DNA of 9,919 bases, from positions 1 through 9,919 of the forward strand of contig CAAEOU010000367.1 of the NCBI GenBank assembly GCA_900757695.1, given 5' to 3'. Below the pieces are notes generated by a model. It saw only the letters and a program-made list of their open reading frames with translations. It ran no database searches and was not told the DNA's origin. Made by a program: the position numbers and the translations under genes. The DNA is from an uncultured Oscillospiraceae bacterium. Its GTDB lineage: Bacteria; Bacillota_A; Clostridia; Oscillospirales; Oscillospiraceae. Shown piece after piece: positions 1 through 6,113 of the stretch; the stretch's first letter is position 1; every line of letters starts with the position of its first letter.

Positions 1-1
1 C

Positions 2-916
2 ATCATCGGCATCGACCATGGCTACGCCGCCATGAAAACCGCCCACTGTTCGTTCCCAACCGGGCTGGTAGCCTATACCCATGAGCCATACAGCAGCGAT
101 CATGTGCTGGAATATGACGGTCAGTTTTATGTGATCGGTTCCGGGCGGCAGGCCCTCCAGAAGGACAAGACCGCCACTGAGGACTACTACCTCCTGACCC
201 TGGCAGCCATCGCCATGGAGCTGGAGGCACGAAAGCTGCCTGGAGAGTCCGAGGTCATTCTGGAGGCAGGACTGCCCCTGACCAGCTTTGGCCGGGATAA
301 GAAAGCGTTCCGTCAGTACCTTCTGCGGAACAGCAAGCCCATAGACTTCCGCTATGAGGGCCATCCTTACCGGATCACCATCAAGGATGTGCAGCTGTTT
401 CCCCAGGGGTATTCCGCAGTCATTTGGCAGCCGGATCTGCTGGAGCAGCCCTCGGTGATCGTGGCGGATATTGGCGGCTGGACCGTGGATCTGATGGAGG
501 TGGACAATCAGGTGCCGAATGCAGCTACCTGCCGAAGTCTGGAGCTTGGTGTAATCCGGTGCCTGAATGAGATCTCCGAGCAGTTCCGTCGAACTCTCGG
601 ACTATCCCTGACCAACGCTCAGATCGAAAGTGTACTCCGGGGCGTGCCCAGCAGCTTGTCCAGAGAAGTACGGGAAATCATTCAGAAGGAAGCAGAGCGC
701 TTCATAGCACGCCTCCTTTCTGCTATTCAGGAGTGCGGCATGGACTACCGCGCCATGCCCATGGTGGTGCTGGGCGGCGGGGCTTCGATCCTGGCTCGCC
801 ATGTGTCGCCCCGTGCGGGCTTGTGTGGGCTTTTCACACTGGAGAACGACAAGCGGAACGCCCAAGGATTTCAGCGGCTGTGTGAGCGGATGTCGGCGGG
901 ATGCACAGAGCGGTAA
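2..916 (+). CDS. parM: ParM/StbA-like actin-fold partition ATPase, 5' end missing
   Basis: The reading frame is already open at base 2, so the start codon lies outside the window; 304 residues are visible. ParM proteins are actin-fold ATPases that form filaments and push plasmid or element copies apart, working with a ParR adaptor bound to a centromere site. The visible N-terminus, IIGIDHGYAAMKT (from base 2), is the phosphate-1 motif. DIGGWTVD (467-490) is phosphate-2 and LGGGAS (770-787) is the adenosine motif; all three are in actin-family order. The product is cytoplasmic with no membrane segment. The usual partner, ParR, does not follow directly. A ParR-like frame is seen only from about 9660, with cargo between. 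Bases 241-300 count to 60% G+C, much higher than the next gene. Family assignment is firm; assignment to segregation of a plasmid or of an integrative element is inferred from context. Confidence 0.88.
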   Translation: MIGIDHGYAAMKTAHCSFPTGLVAYTHEPYSSDHVLEYDGQFYVIGSGRQALQKDKTATEDYYLLTLAAIAMELEARKLPGESEVILEAGLPLTSFGRDKKAFRQYLLRNSKPIDFRYEGHPYRITIKDVQLFPQGYSAVIWQPDLLEQPSVIVADIGGWTVDLMEVDNQVPNAATCRSLELGVIRCLNEISEQFRRTLGLSLTNAQIESVLRGVPSSLSREVREIIQKEAERFIARLLSAIQECGMDYRAMPMVVLGGGASILARHVSPRAGLCGLFTLENDKRNAQGFQRLCERMSAGCTER

Positions 917-944
917 AAATTTCAGTTTAGCTTGGAATATTAAG

Positions 945-972
945 TTGTCTTTTTCCTTCGGTTTGGTATAAT
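945..972 (+). promoter_or_regulatory. Sigma-A-type promoter for the GyrI-like gene
   Basis: The -35 box is TTGTCT at 945-950 (4 of 6 to TTGACA) and the -10 box is a perfect TATAAT at 967-972, separated by 16 bases. It lies between the ParM stop and the next start, so the GyrI-like gene need not depend on read-through from parM. Confidence 0.7.
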
Positions 973-1019
973 TCTATGGAGAGCAATTTCGGAAAAAGCA
1001 AAATTTGACGGAGGTAATT

Positions 1020-1652
1020 ATGGCTTTTGATTTTAAGAAAGAGTATAAAGAATTCTATATGCCGAAGAAACAACCTGAGATTGTAAATGTCCCAAAGGCT
1101 AATTACATTGCGGTCAGAGGTAAAGGCAATCCGAACGAAGAAGGCGGTGCATATCAGCAAGCGATTAACGTTTTATATGCTGTTGCATACACATTAAAAA
1201 TGAGTTACAAGACCGATTATAAAATTGAAGGCTTCTTTGAATATGTTGTTCCTCCACTGGAAGGCTTTTGGTGGCAAGAGGATGTCGTGGGTGTGGATTA
1301 TACAGATAAGTCTGCTTTCAACTGGATTTCCGTCATTCGTTTGCCTGATTTCATTTCTAAAGCCGATTTTGATTGGGCGGTAGAAACCGCAACGAAAAAG
1401 AAGAAACTCGATTGTTCATCAGCAGAGTATCTTACGATTGAGGAAGGATTATGTGTCCAAATTATGCACATGGGAGCTTTTGATGATGAGCCAGCAACCG
1501 TAGCGCTTATGGATGCTTACTTAGAGCAGAATGGGTATGTTAATGATATGAACAAAGATAGGTTGCATCACGAAATTTATATGTCTGATGCAAGAAAGGT
1601 TGTCCCAGAGAAATGGAAAACTGTAATTAGACATCCGATTAAGAAAGCATAA
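1020..1652 (+). CDS. GyrI-like small-molecule-binding domain protein (COG4832-like)
   Basis: A 210-residue cytoplasmic protein resembling the GyrI-like (AraC-effector-binding fold) family of stand-alone proteins. Recognisable blocks are VNVPKANYIAVRGKGNPN near the N-terminus, GFFEYVVPPLEGFWW (residues 71-85) and HMGAFDDEP (150-158), followed by a C-terminal HHEIYMSD...PEKWKTVIR segment. There is no DNA-binding domain, so this is the ligand-binding module alone. Relatives bind hydrophobic or toxic small molecules, and some GyrI-like proteins are reported to hydrolyse cyclopropanoid genotoxins; the ligand here is unknown. The chosen start is ATG 1020, with GGAGG at 1010-1014 and a 5-base spacer. 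The in-frame TTG at 1005 lies upstream of that ribosome site and is unlikely. Bases 1021-1140 are about 38% G+C, clearly lower than the flanking genes. With its own promoter and terminator, it looks like a separately acquired single-gene unit. Confidence 0.82.
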   Translation: MAFDFKKEYKEFYMPKKQPEIVNVPKANYIAVRGKGNPNEEGGAYQQAINVLYAVAYTLKMSYKTDYKIEGFFEYVVPPLEGFWWQEDVVGVDYTDKSAFNWISVIRLPDFISKADFDWAVETATKKKKLDCSSAEYLTIEEGLCVQIMHMGAFDDEPATVALMDAYLEQNGYVNDMNKDRLHHEIYMSDARKVVPEKWKTVIRHPIKKA

Positions 1653-1682
1653 AATTCCAGCTCGTCAAACTGAATTACACCC

Positions 1683-1712
1683 AAAGCACCAGCCAATCGG
1701 CTGGTGCTTTTT
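1683..1712 (+). terminator. Rho-independent terminator after the GyrI-like gene
   Basis: A perfect 12-bp stem, AAAGCACCAGCC (1683-1694) with GGCTGGTGCTTT (1699-1710), closes an AATC loop and ends in a five-T run (1708-1712), the first three of which belong to the stem. It lies 30 bases after the stop codon. It is strong enough that the amidoligase operon starting a few bases later may be insulated from upstream transcription. Confidence 0.88.
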
Positions 1713-1725
1713 CGTCGAATAGGAG

Positions 1726-1791
1726 ATGATGAATGACTTGATTCCAACTTTTAACCCACTCCCCCACTGCCAATCCGGTGGCGCTCCATGA
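1726..1791 (+). CDS. Possible leader or substrate peptide upstream of the amidoligase
   Basis: A short frame of 21 codons from ATG 1726, or 20 residues from the in-frame ATG 1729. AGGAG lies at 1721-1725. It ends in FNPLPHCQSGGAP, and its TGA (1789-1791) overlaps the amidoligase ATG (1788-1790) as ATGA. The overlap would allow translational coupling, which matters because the amidoligase has only a weak ribosome site of its own (GGTGG 1777-1781). Against it: spacing from AGGAG is short (0 or 3 bases). A third ATG at 1733 has ideal spacing but gives only two codons before a stop. It could be a true micro-ORF, a modified-peptide substrate, or chance. I do not recognise the sequence. Confidence 0.35.
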   Translation: MMNDLIPTFNPLPHCQSGGAP

Positions 1792-2747
1792 TCGGCATCG
1801 AAAACCAGCAATTCGGTGTAGAAATCGAATTCACCGGCATCACCCGCCGGGAAGCGGCAAAGGCGCTGGCAGACTACTTTCAAACCAGCCCCGTTTATGT
1901 AGGTGCCGGTTATGACACCTGGGCCGTGGAGGATTCCCAAGGGCGGCAGTGGAAAATCATGAGCGACAGCAGCATTCGTGCCGAGTACCGGGTGGATGGT
2001 CAATACCTCCGCACCGCAGACCGGAGCTATCAGGTGGAGTTTGTGACCCCGGTGCTTCGCTACGAGGACATGGAAATTTTTCAGGGAGCCATCCGTACCC
2101 TGCGCCACGCAGGCGGGAAAGCCAACAATTCCTGCGGGCTCCATGTCCATGTGGACGCCGCCAACCACAACCGTCAGAGCCTCAAAAATCTCATGTCCAT
2201 CATGTATTCCAAGGAGGACATCCTGTTCAAAGCCTTACAAGTCAACGAAAACCGCGTCCAGCAGTGGTGCCAAAAGGTGCGGGAGCCGATGCTGAAAAAG
2301 GCCCGGCGGCTCTCCTCCGAGGAAACCAAGGATCTCAGCAAGCTGGAGGACATCTGGTATGACGGCAACGACGGCAGCCATGAGCACTACAACTGGACAA
2401 GATATTACGCACTCAATCTCCATTCCGTGTTCTACCGTGGGACAGTGGAATGGAGATGTTTCAATTCTACCCTCCATGCGGGACGGGCGAAAGCCTATGT
2501 GAACCTGTGCCTTGCCATGTCAGCTCAGGCTATCAACCAGCGCTGTTCTGTCATGCGGAAAACCATCAGTGACAACGAGCTGTTCACCTTCCGGGTCTGG
2601 CTGGTTCGCATGGGGCTCAATGGCCCGGAGTTCAAGACCACGCGGGATCATCTGCTGGCTAATCTGGAAGGAGACCGGGCCTGGAGGTACGACAAGGACA
2701 GCTATGAGTCCGCAAAGAAACGACACAAATCTGAACGTGAAAGGTGA
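1788..2747 (+). CDS. Amidoligase_2-family (glutamine-synthetase-like) COOH-NH2 ligase
   Basis: A 319-residue cytoplasmic protein matching the putative amidoligase family (PF12224 type). Such enzymes are predicted to use ATP to join a carboxylate to an amine through an acyl-phosphate, as glutamine synthetase does. Visible motifs in order are FGVEIEFTG (residues 9-17, acidic metal-binding strand), W45..D49 and SDSSI (59-63), EFVTP (84-88), SCGLHVHVDA (115-124) and TVEWRCFNST (219-228, likely nucleotide/phosphate contacts). The N-terminal third carries most of the metal-site residues; the middle (about 135-200) is charged and helical. Pfam describes Firmicutes members as neighbours of Aig2 cyclotransferases, which is the case here. 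The start at ATG 1788 puts the FGVEIEF strand right at the N-terminus, as expected. The ribosome site is weak (GGTGG 1777-1781), so coupling to the short upstream frame is plausible. The natural substrate is unknown. Confidence 0.85.
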   Translation: MIGIENQQFGVEIEFTGITRREAAKALADYFQTSPVYVGAGYDTWAVEDSQGRQWKIMSDSSIRAEYRVDGQYLRTADRSYQVEFVTPVLRYEDMEIFQGAIRTLRHAGGKANNSCGLHVHVDAANHNRQSLKNLMSIMYSKEDILFKALQVNENRVQQWCQKVREPMLKKARRLSSEETKDLSKLEDIWYDGNDGSHEHYNWTRYYALNLHSVFYRGTVEWRCFNSTLHAGRAKAYVNLCLAMSAQAINQRCSVMRKTISDNELFTFRVWLVRMGLNGPEFKTTRDHLLANLEGDRAWRYDKDSYESAKKRHKSERER

Positions 2748-2755
2748 GATTTTTA

Positions 2756-2998
2756 TTGAAAATTCGCATTGAAGATCGAGACTACAGGGGTACCCCTGTG
2801 GAAATTTTGGATCAGCTCCGGATGGAAGCGGATCGGGGTATCCCCAATGTGGCGGAGTACATCCGCTTTCTCCAGGACAACATCCAGCGGATGTCCGGGC
2901 AGCCCTGCACACTGGATGGCGGCAGCACGGAAAAGCGGGCGCTGTCCCTGATCAAGCATTTGGAGGCACTGTATGCACTGGAGGTGATGGAGGTATGA
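2756..2998 (+). CDS. Small helical conserved-type hypothetical protein
   Basis: About 80 residues, not recognised as a named family. It starts (M)KIRIEDRDYRGTPVEILDQLR, then has two amphipathic helical stretches (YIRFLQDNIQRM and a Leu-rich C-terminus ALSLIKHLEALYALEVMEV) split by a GQPCTLDGG turn. There is no signal peptide or membrane segment. Two starts are possible. GTG 2744 overlaps the amidoligase stop (GTGA) but has no ribosome site. TTG 2756 has the purine run AAAGGTGAG (2740-2748) about 7 bases upstream and a more natural N-terminus, so it is preferred. The stop overlaps the next gene's ATG (ATGA, 2995-2998). Its position between ligase and cyclotransferase suggests an accessory or adaptor role in the same pathway; that is inference only. 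Confidence 0.72.
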   Translation: MKIRIEDRDYRGTPVEILDQLRMEADRGIPNVAEYIRFLQDNIQRMSGQPCTLDGGSTEKRALSLIKHLEALYALEVMEV

Positions 2999-3513
2999 GT
3001 GGAACCCTGTATTTTGCCTATGGCAGCAACATCAATTTGAATCAGATGGCGGTGCGCTGCCCTGATGCAAAAGTGGTGGAGCCCGCGGTGCTGGAGAACT
3101 ACGAGCTGCTGTTTCGGGGAAATGCCCATGGCTACGGAGTAGCAACGATTCGCTTCAAGGAGGGCAGTCAGGTACATGGTCTGCTATGGCGACTTACGCC
3201 GGAATGTGAGCAAAATCTCGACACCTATGAGGCATATCCACAGCTCTATGATAAGCAGAAAGTCCCCTTGCGCACAAAATCCGGAAAACAGGTATGGGCT
3301 ATGGCTTATGTCATGACCCATGAGTGGAGGCGAATTCCCACAACGCCAGTCCCCAGTTACTACACTGGTATTCTGGAAGGGTTCCAACAGAACGGGCTGC
3401 CGGAACAGGCGTTAGAGGATTCCTTGTCCAACCTGTTTCAGGAACTGCGGGATATGATTCGTCCCAAGGCTAAAACCAGACACAAGGGAAAGGAGAACCA
3501 CCATGAGAGATAA
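2995..3513 (+). CDS. AIG2/BtrG-like gamma-glutamylcyclotransferase family protein
   Basis: A 172-residue cytoplasmic protein of the GGCT/AIG2 fold. Members release gamma-glutamyl groups as 5-oxoproline by internal cyclisation; BtrG does this to deprotect butirosin intermediates. The substrate-binding loop YFAYGSN is at residues 6-12. The candidate catalytic acid is Glu79 in LDTYEAYP (75-82), at the spacing typical of the family. The C-terminal 20 residues are basic and probably disordered. The start is ATG 2995, with GGAGG just upstream (2989-2993) and an ATGA overlap with the previous stop. Its last 11 bases overlap the metK start (3503), so the genes are tightly coupled. Next to an amidoligase it could undo or proofread the ligase product, remove a protecting group, or turn over the tag. 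The exact substrate cannot be read from the sequence. Confidence 0.85.
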   Translation: MSGTLYFAYGSNINLNQMAVRCPDAKVVEPAVLENYELLFRGNAHGYGVATIRFKEGSQVHGLLWRLTPECEQNLDTYEAYPQLYDKQKVPLRTKSGKQVWAMAYVMTHEWRRIPTTPVPSYYTGILEGFQQNGLPEQALEDSLSNLFQELRDMIRPKAKTRHKGKENHHER

Positions 3514-4639
3514 CTACATTCTGACCGCCGAATCCGTCACCGAGGGCCATCCAGACAAGCTCTGTGACACCATTGCGGACGCAGTGCTGGACGCCTGCCT
3601 GTTGGGCGATCCCGACAGCCGGGTGGCCTGTGAGGTTCTGGCCACTGCCGGGAAGATCACGGTGGCTGGTGAGATCACCACCAAGGCCATGCCGGATATC
3701 CCCCACATCGTCTGCAAGACGGTGCGACGGATTGGCTACTCTGGAAATTATGAGGTGGAAGTGGATGTCCATGACCAGTCCCCGGATATTGCAGAGGCAG
3801 TAAACGGTGAAAACGAGGTCACCGCGGGCGACCAGGGAATCGTATATGGCTACGCCTGCCAAGAAACACCCCAGCTTCTGCCCCTGCCTGTGGTGCTGGC
3901 CCACCGGATCACCATGGGTCTGACCGAGGCTCGCCATAACCACCTGCTGGAATGGCTCAGACCAGACGGCAAGGCCCAGGTGTCCGTGGAGTATGAGGAT
4001 GGCAAGCCCATGCGGGTCAGAACCGTAGTAGTTTCCGCTCAGCATGAGCCGGAGGTAAGCCAGAAGGAGCTTCGGGAAACTGTCTATCAGCTCATCCTTG
4101 TGCCTGCACTGGAGAAGTACCTGGATCAGAACACCGAAATCCTTATTAACCCCAGCGGCTCCTTTGTGCTGGGCGGCTTTGAGGCGGACACTGGTTTGAC
4201 CGGGCGTAAGCTCATGGTGGATACCTACGGCGGCGTTGTTCCGCACGGCGGCGGGGCACTGTCTTTCAAGGACTGCACCAAGGTGGATCACAGCGGGGCG
4301 TACATGGCCCGGTATCTCGCCAAGAACATCGTAGCGGCGAGTCTGGCGGAGAAGTGCACTGTCAGCATGGCATACGCCATCGGCAAGGCGGAGCCACTGT
4401 ATGTCCAGGCGGACACCCATGGAACCGGCGTGTACCCGGATGCTGTGCTGGCGGAAGCAGTAAAGCTGATCTTTGACCTGATGCCTACGGGCATGGCAAA
4501 CACACTCCAGCTCATGGAGCCCATCTACCAGAAGTATTGCAACTACGGACATTTCACCCACCAGAGTGCGCCCTGGGAGCAGACGGACTGCGCCGAGCTG
4601 CTGTGGGAGGGCTGTGATTTGGCTGCGGAGCGAATGTAG
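3503..4639 (+). CDS. metK: S-adenosylmethionine synthetase (element-borne MetK copy)
   Basis: Makes SAM from methionine and ATP, releasing phosphate and pyrophosphate; soluble, usually a tetramer. At 378 residues it is close to E. coli MetK (384). Key residues are kept: GHPDK (15-19), the RVACE and GEITT acidic residues, AGDQG (108-112), LRPDGKAQV with the active-site Lys, GLTGRK, then K256, K260 and D262 in the PPPi loop (E. coli K265, K269, D271), and GHFTHQSAPWE near the C-terminus. It departs from the usual signature in two places: GGGALSFKD has Phe255 where E. coli has Gly, and VPHGGG replaces ARHGGG. It is therefore a diverged but probably active copy. AGGAG at 3491-3495 sits 7 bases before the ATG. 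Its start lies inside the AIG2-like gene, leaving no room for the SAM riboswitch that often controls metK in Firmicutes. Likely role: SAM supply for an element function such as the downstream methyltransferase. Confidence 0.92.
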   Translation: MRDNYILTAESVTEGHPDKLCDTIADAVLDACLLGDPDSRVACEVLATAGKITVAGEITTKAMPDIPHIVCKTVRRIGYSGNYEVEVDVHDQSPDIAEAVNGENEVTAGDQGIVYGYACQETPQLLPLPVVLAHRITMGLTEARHNHLLEWLRPDGKAQVSVEYEDGKPMRVRTVVVSAQHEPEVSQKELRETVYQLILVPALEKYLDQNTEILINPSGSFVLGGFEADTGLTGRKLMVDTYGGVVPHGGGALSFKDCTKVDHSGAYMARYLAKNIVAASLAEKCTVSMAYAIGKAEPLYVQADTHGTGVYPDAVLAEAVKLIFDLMPTGMANTLQLMEPIYQKYCNYGHFTHQSAPWEQTDCAELLWEGCDLAAERM

Positions 4640-4651
4640 CCCGCAAATGTA

Positions 4652-4680
4652 TTGACAATGCACATTCTCCGTGCTATGAT
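4652..4680 (+). promoter_or_regulatory. Near-consensus promoter of the toxin-antitoxin operon
   Basis: A perfect -35 TTGACA (4652-4657), 17-base spacer, and -10 TATGAT (4675-4680), starting 13 bases after the metK stop. Between the boxes is a short inverted repeat, GCAC (4660-4663) and GTGC (4671-4674). Near the ribosome site is an imperfect palindrome, GGTGATTACC (4689-4698). Either could be the operator for the ribbon-helix-helix antitoxin, as autoregulation is the rule for such operons; the operator assignment is a guess. Confidence 0.82.
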
Positions 4681-4698
4681 GCTCCTGAGGTGATTACC

Positions 4699-4995
4699 AT
4701 GGCAAGCGTAAATATGAGCATCCGTACCGATTCCGAGCTGAAAGCCCAGGCAGAAGCGATCCTGTCCCAGCTGGGCATGACCATGAACGGAACCATCAAC
4801 ATGTTCCTGCATCAGATCGTTCGGGACAAGGCGGTTCCGCTGAGCCTGTCCCTGACCTCGGAACAGGGGCTTTATGCCGACCTTCTGGCGGCGCAGGCTG
4901 AGCGGGCTTCCGGCTATACCGGCCGCACCGCCGCTGACGTTCTTGCGGATATGGATCAGATCATTGCAGACGCCGAAAACGCGGGTACAAAGTGA
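4699..4995 (+). CDS. RelB/DinJ-family antitoxin
   Basis: A 98-residue protein with an N-terminal ribbon-helix-helix segment (MASVNMSIRTDSELKAQAEA..., about residues 3-50, including the beta strand VNMSIRTD and the helix GMTMNGTINMFL). RHH antitoxins dimerise, bind the operon operator and, through the C-terminal half (about 50-98), wrap and block the toxin. The start is ATG 4699 with GAGGTGA at 4687-4693; the in-frame GTG at 4690 lies inside that ribosome site and is rejected. The stop TGA (4993-4995) shares one base with the toxin ATG (TGATG), giving the antitoxin-first, coupled order typical of type II modules. It has its own strong promoter, so it can be expressed independently of the amidoligase-metK operon. 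Confidence 0.87.
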   Translation: MASVNMSIRTDSELKAQAEAILSQLGMTMNGTINMFLHQIVRDKAVPLSLSLTSEQGLYADLLAAQAERASGYTGRTAADVLADMDQIIADAENAGTK

Positions 4996-5309
4996 TGCAG
5001 TACACTGTCATTTTTGCCAGCAGAGTGGACGCCCAGCTTCTAAAGCATGTGGAATTCTTAGCACGAGTCAGTATCCCCGCAGCAAAAGCGTTCCGCAGCG
5101 AATTTGCTGAGATTTTGGCGCAGTTGGAGGAAAATCCGTTCCTGTTTCCACCGGAGACAGACCCGAATCTTCCTGCTGGACTGTACCGGAAAGCATTATT
5201 CGCCAAGCGATATAAGGCACTGTTTTCTGTGGACGGCGCAAATGTCTATTTAGACGCTGTTGTAGATTGCCGTCAGGATACCAAAGATCTATACGCTCAA
5301 TTCAACTAA
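4995..5309 (+). CDS. RelE/ParE-superfamily toxin
   Basis: A 104-residue basic protein with the RelE/ParE layout: first strand MQYTVIFASRV, two helices (about 11-45), a PFLFPP turn (48-53), then the C-terminal sheet GLYRKALFAKRYKALFSVDG (62-81) and VYLDAVVDCRQD (84-95). Arg65, Lys71, Arg72 and Arg93 are plausible functional basic residues. RelE members cut mRNA on ribosomes and ParE members poison gyrase; sequence alone does not settle which activity this one has. The start is ATG 4995, overlapping the antitoxin stop by one base. The frame is intact and full length, so the module should be functional and could act as an addiction system stabilising the element. Confidence 0.86.
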   Translation: MQYTVIFASRVDAQLLKHVEFLARVSIPAAKAFRSEFAEILAQLEENPFLFPPETDPNLPAGLYRKALFAKRYKALFSVDGANVYLDAVVDCRQDTKDLYAQFN

Positions 5310-5313
5310 CCAG

Positions 5314-5344
5314 AGCAGCTCCGCCATTGCGCGGGGCTGCTTTT
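5314..5344 (+). terminator. Rho-independent terminator closing the toxin-antitoxin operon
   Basis: An 11-bp stem, AGCAGCTCCGC (5314-5324) with GCGGGGCTGCT (5331-5341), has one T-G wobble and a 6-base CATTGC loop. A short T run (5341-5344) follows. It starts 5 bases after the toxin stop and separates the toxin-antitoxin pair from the methyltransferase. Confidence 0.82.
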
Positions 5345-5361
5345 CTGATAGGAGGTCTCAT

Positions 5362-6099
5362 TTGAACCAATCTACTACCCAGCCCTGGACCATCATCCAG
5401 GGGGATGCGCTGAAGGTGCTGGAGGCCTTTGCCCCCGGCACCTTTGACGCTGTGATCACCGATCCGCCCTATGCCTCCGGTGGCAGAACCCAGGCGGAGA
5501 AAAACAAATCCACCGTCCAGAAATATTCCAGCATGGGCGAAAATGCGCCTCCGCCTTTTGACGGAGACGCAAAGGATCAGCGGAGCTGGACACGCTGGGC
5601 GGCGGAATGGCTGTATCTTGCCCGAAGGGCCTGCAAACCCGGTGCCCCGGTCTGCGTGTTCACCGACTGGCGGCAGGCTCCGGCGGCGGCTGACGCCATC
5701 CAGTGGGCAGGCTGGATTTGGCGTGGAACCGCCGTATGGGATAAGGGAAACTGCCGACCACAGCGAGGCCGCTTCCGCCCTCAGGCGGAGTATTTTGTTT
5801 GGGGCAGCAACGGAGATATGCCCATCTCCCGGCCCGTGCCCTGTCTGCCCGGGGTATTCCGGTACGGGAACCCCCAGAAGCGGATTCATCTCACGGAAAA
5901 GCCGCTCCAGCTCATGCGGGATGTGGTGAAGATTACAGAACCCGGCGGACATATCCTCGACCCCTTTGCCGGTTCCGGAACAACGCTGCTGGCAGCGGTT
6001 CAGGAGGGATACCGGGCAACGGGGATTGAGCTGTCGGACTACTATGCACAGGCGGCAAGGGAGCGGCTGGAACGGGAGCTCAATTGTAATACGGGCTAG
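5362..6099 (+). CDS. Orphan beta-class N4/N6 DNA methyltransferase
   Basis: A 245-residue DNA methylase of the N6/N4 group (PF01555 type), which moves a methyl group from SAM to an exocyclic amine of adenine or cytosine. The catalytic motif DPPY (residues 34-37) comes first and the SAM-binding motif DPFAGSGTT (200-208) comes near the C-terminus, followed by GIELSDYY. This order defines the beta class. The middle part, with many Arg and Trp residues, should hold the target-recognition region. The start is TTG 5362, six bases after a perfect AGGAGG (5350-5355). No restriction endonuclease or specificity subunit is seen nearby, so it is probably solitary: host-mimicking protection against restriction, or regulation. 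It follows the toxin-antitoxin terminator closely and no good promoter is visible in that gap, so expression may rely on read-through. It converges with the transporter gene, whose stop is only 14 bases away. Confidence 0.9.
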   Translation: MNQSTTQPWTIIQGDALKVLEAFAPGTFDAVITDPPYASGGRTQAEKNKSTVQKYSSMGENAPPPFDGDAKDQRSWTRWAAEWLYLARRACKPGAPVCVFTDWRQAPAAADAIQWAGWIWRGTAVWDKGNCRPQRGRFRPQAEYFVWGSNGDMPISRPVPCLPGVFRYGNPQKRIHLTEKPLQLMRDVVKITEPGGHILDPFAGSGTTLLAAVQEGYRATGIELSDYYAQAARERLERELNCNTG

Positions 6100-6113
6100 C
6101 TATTCAATCGTAG

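Noticed and set aside
5..1801. 11-base repeat ATCGGCATCGA at 5-15 and 1791-1801, tested as a possible insertion repeat
   Set aside because: Both copies encode ordinary N-terminal residues (IGID and IGIE) of unrelated proteins, and the match stops at 11 bases; coincidence is more likely.
3470..4663. 397-residue open frame on the minus strand
   Set aside because: It lies wholly across metK, which has clear catalytic motifs on the + strand; the antisense translation has no recognisable domain and is explained by high G+C codon bias.
5302..5952. 216-residue minus-strand frame across the methyltransferase
   Set aside because: The + strand frame has DPPY and DPFAGSGTT motifs and a perfect ribosome site; the opposite frame has no support.
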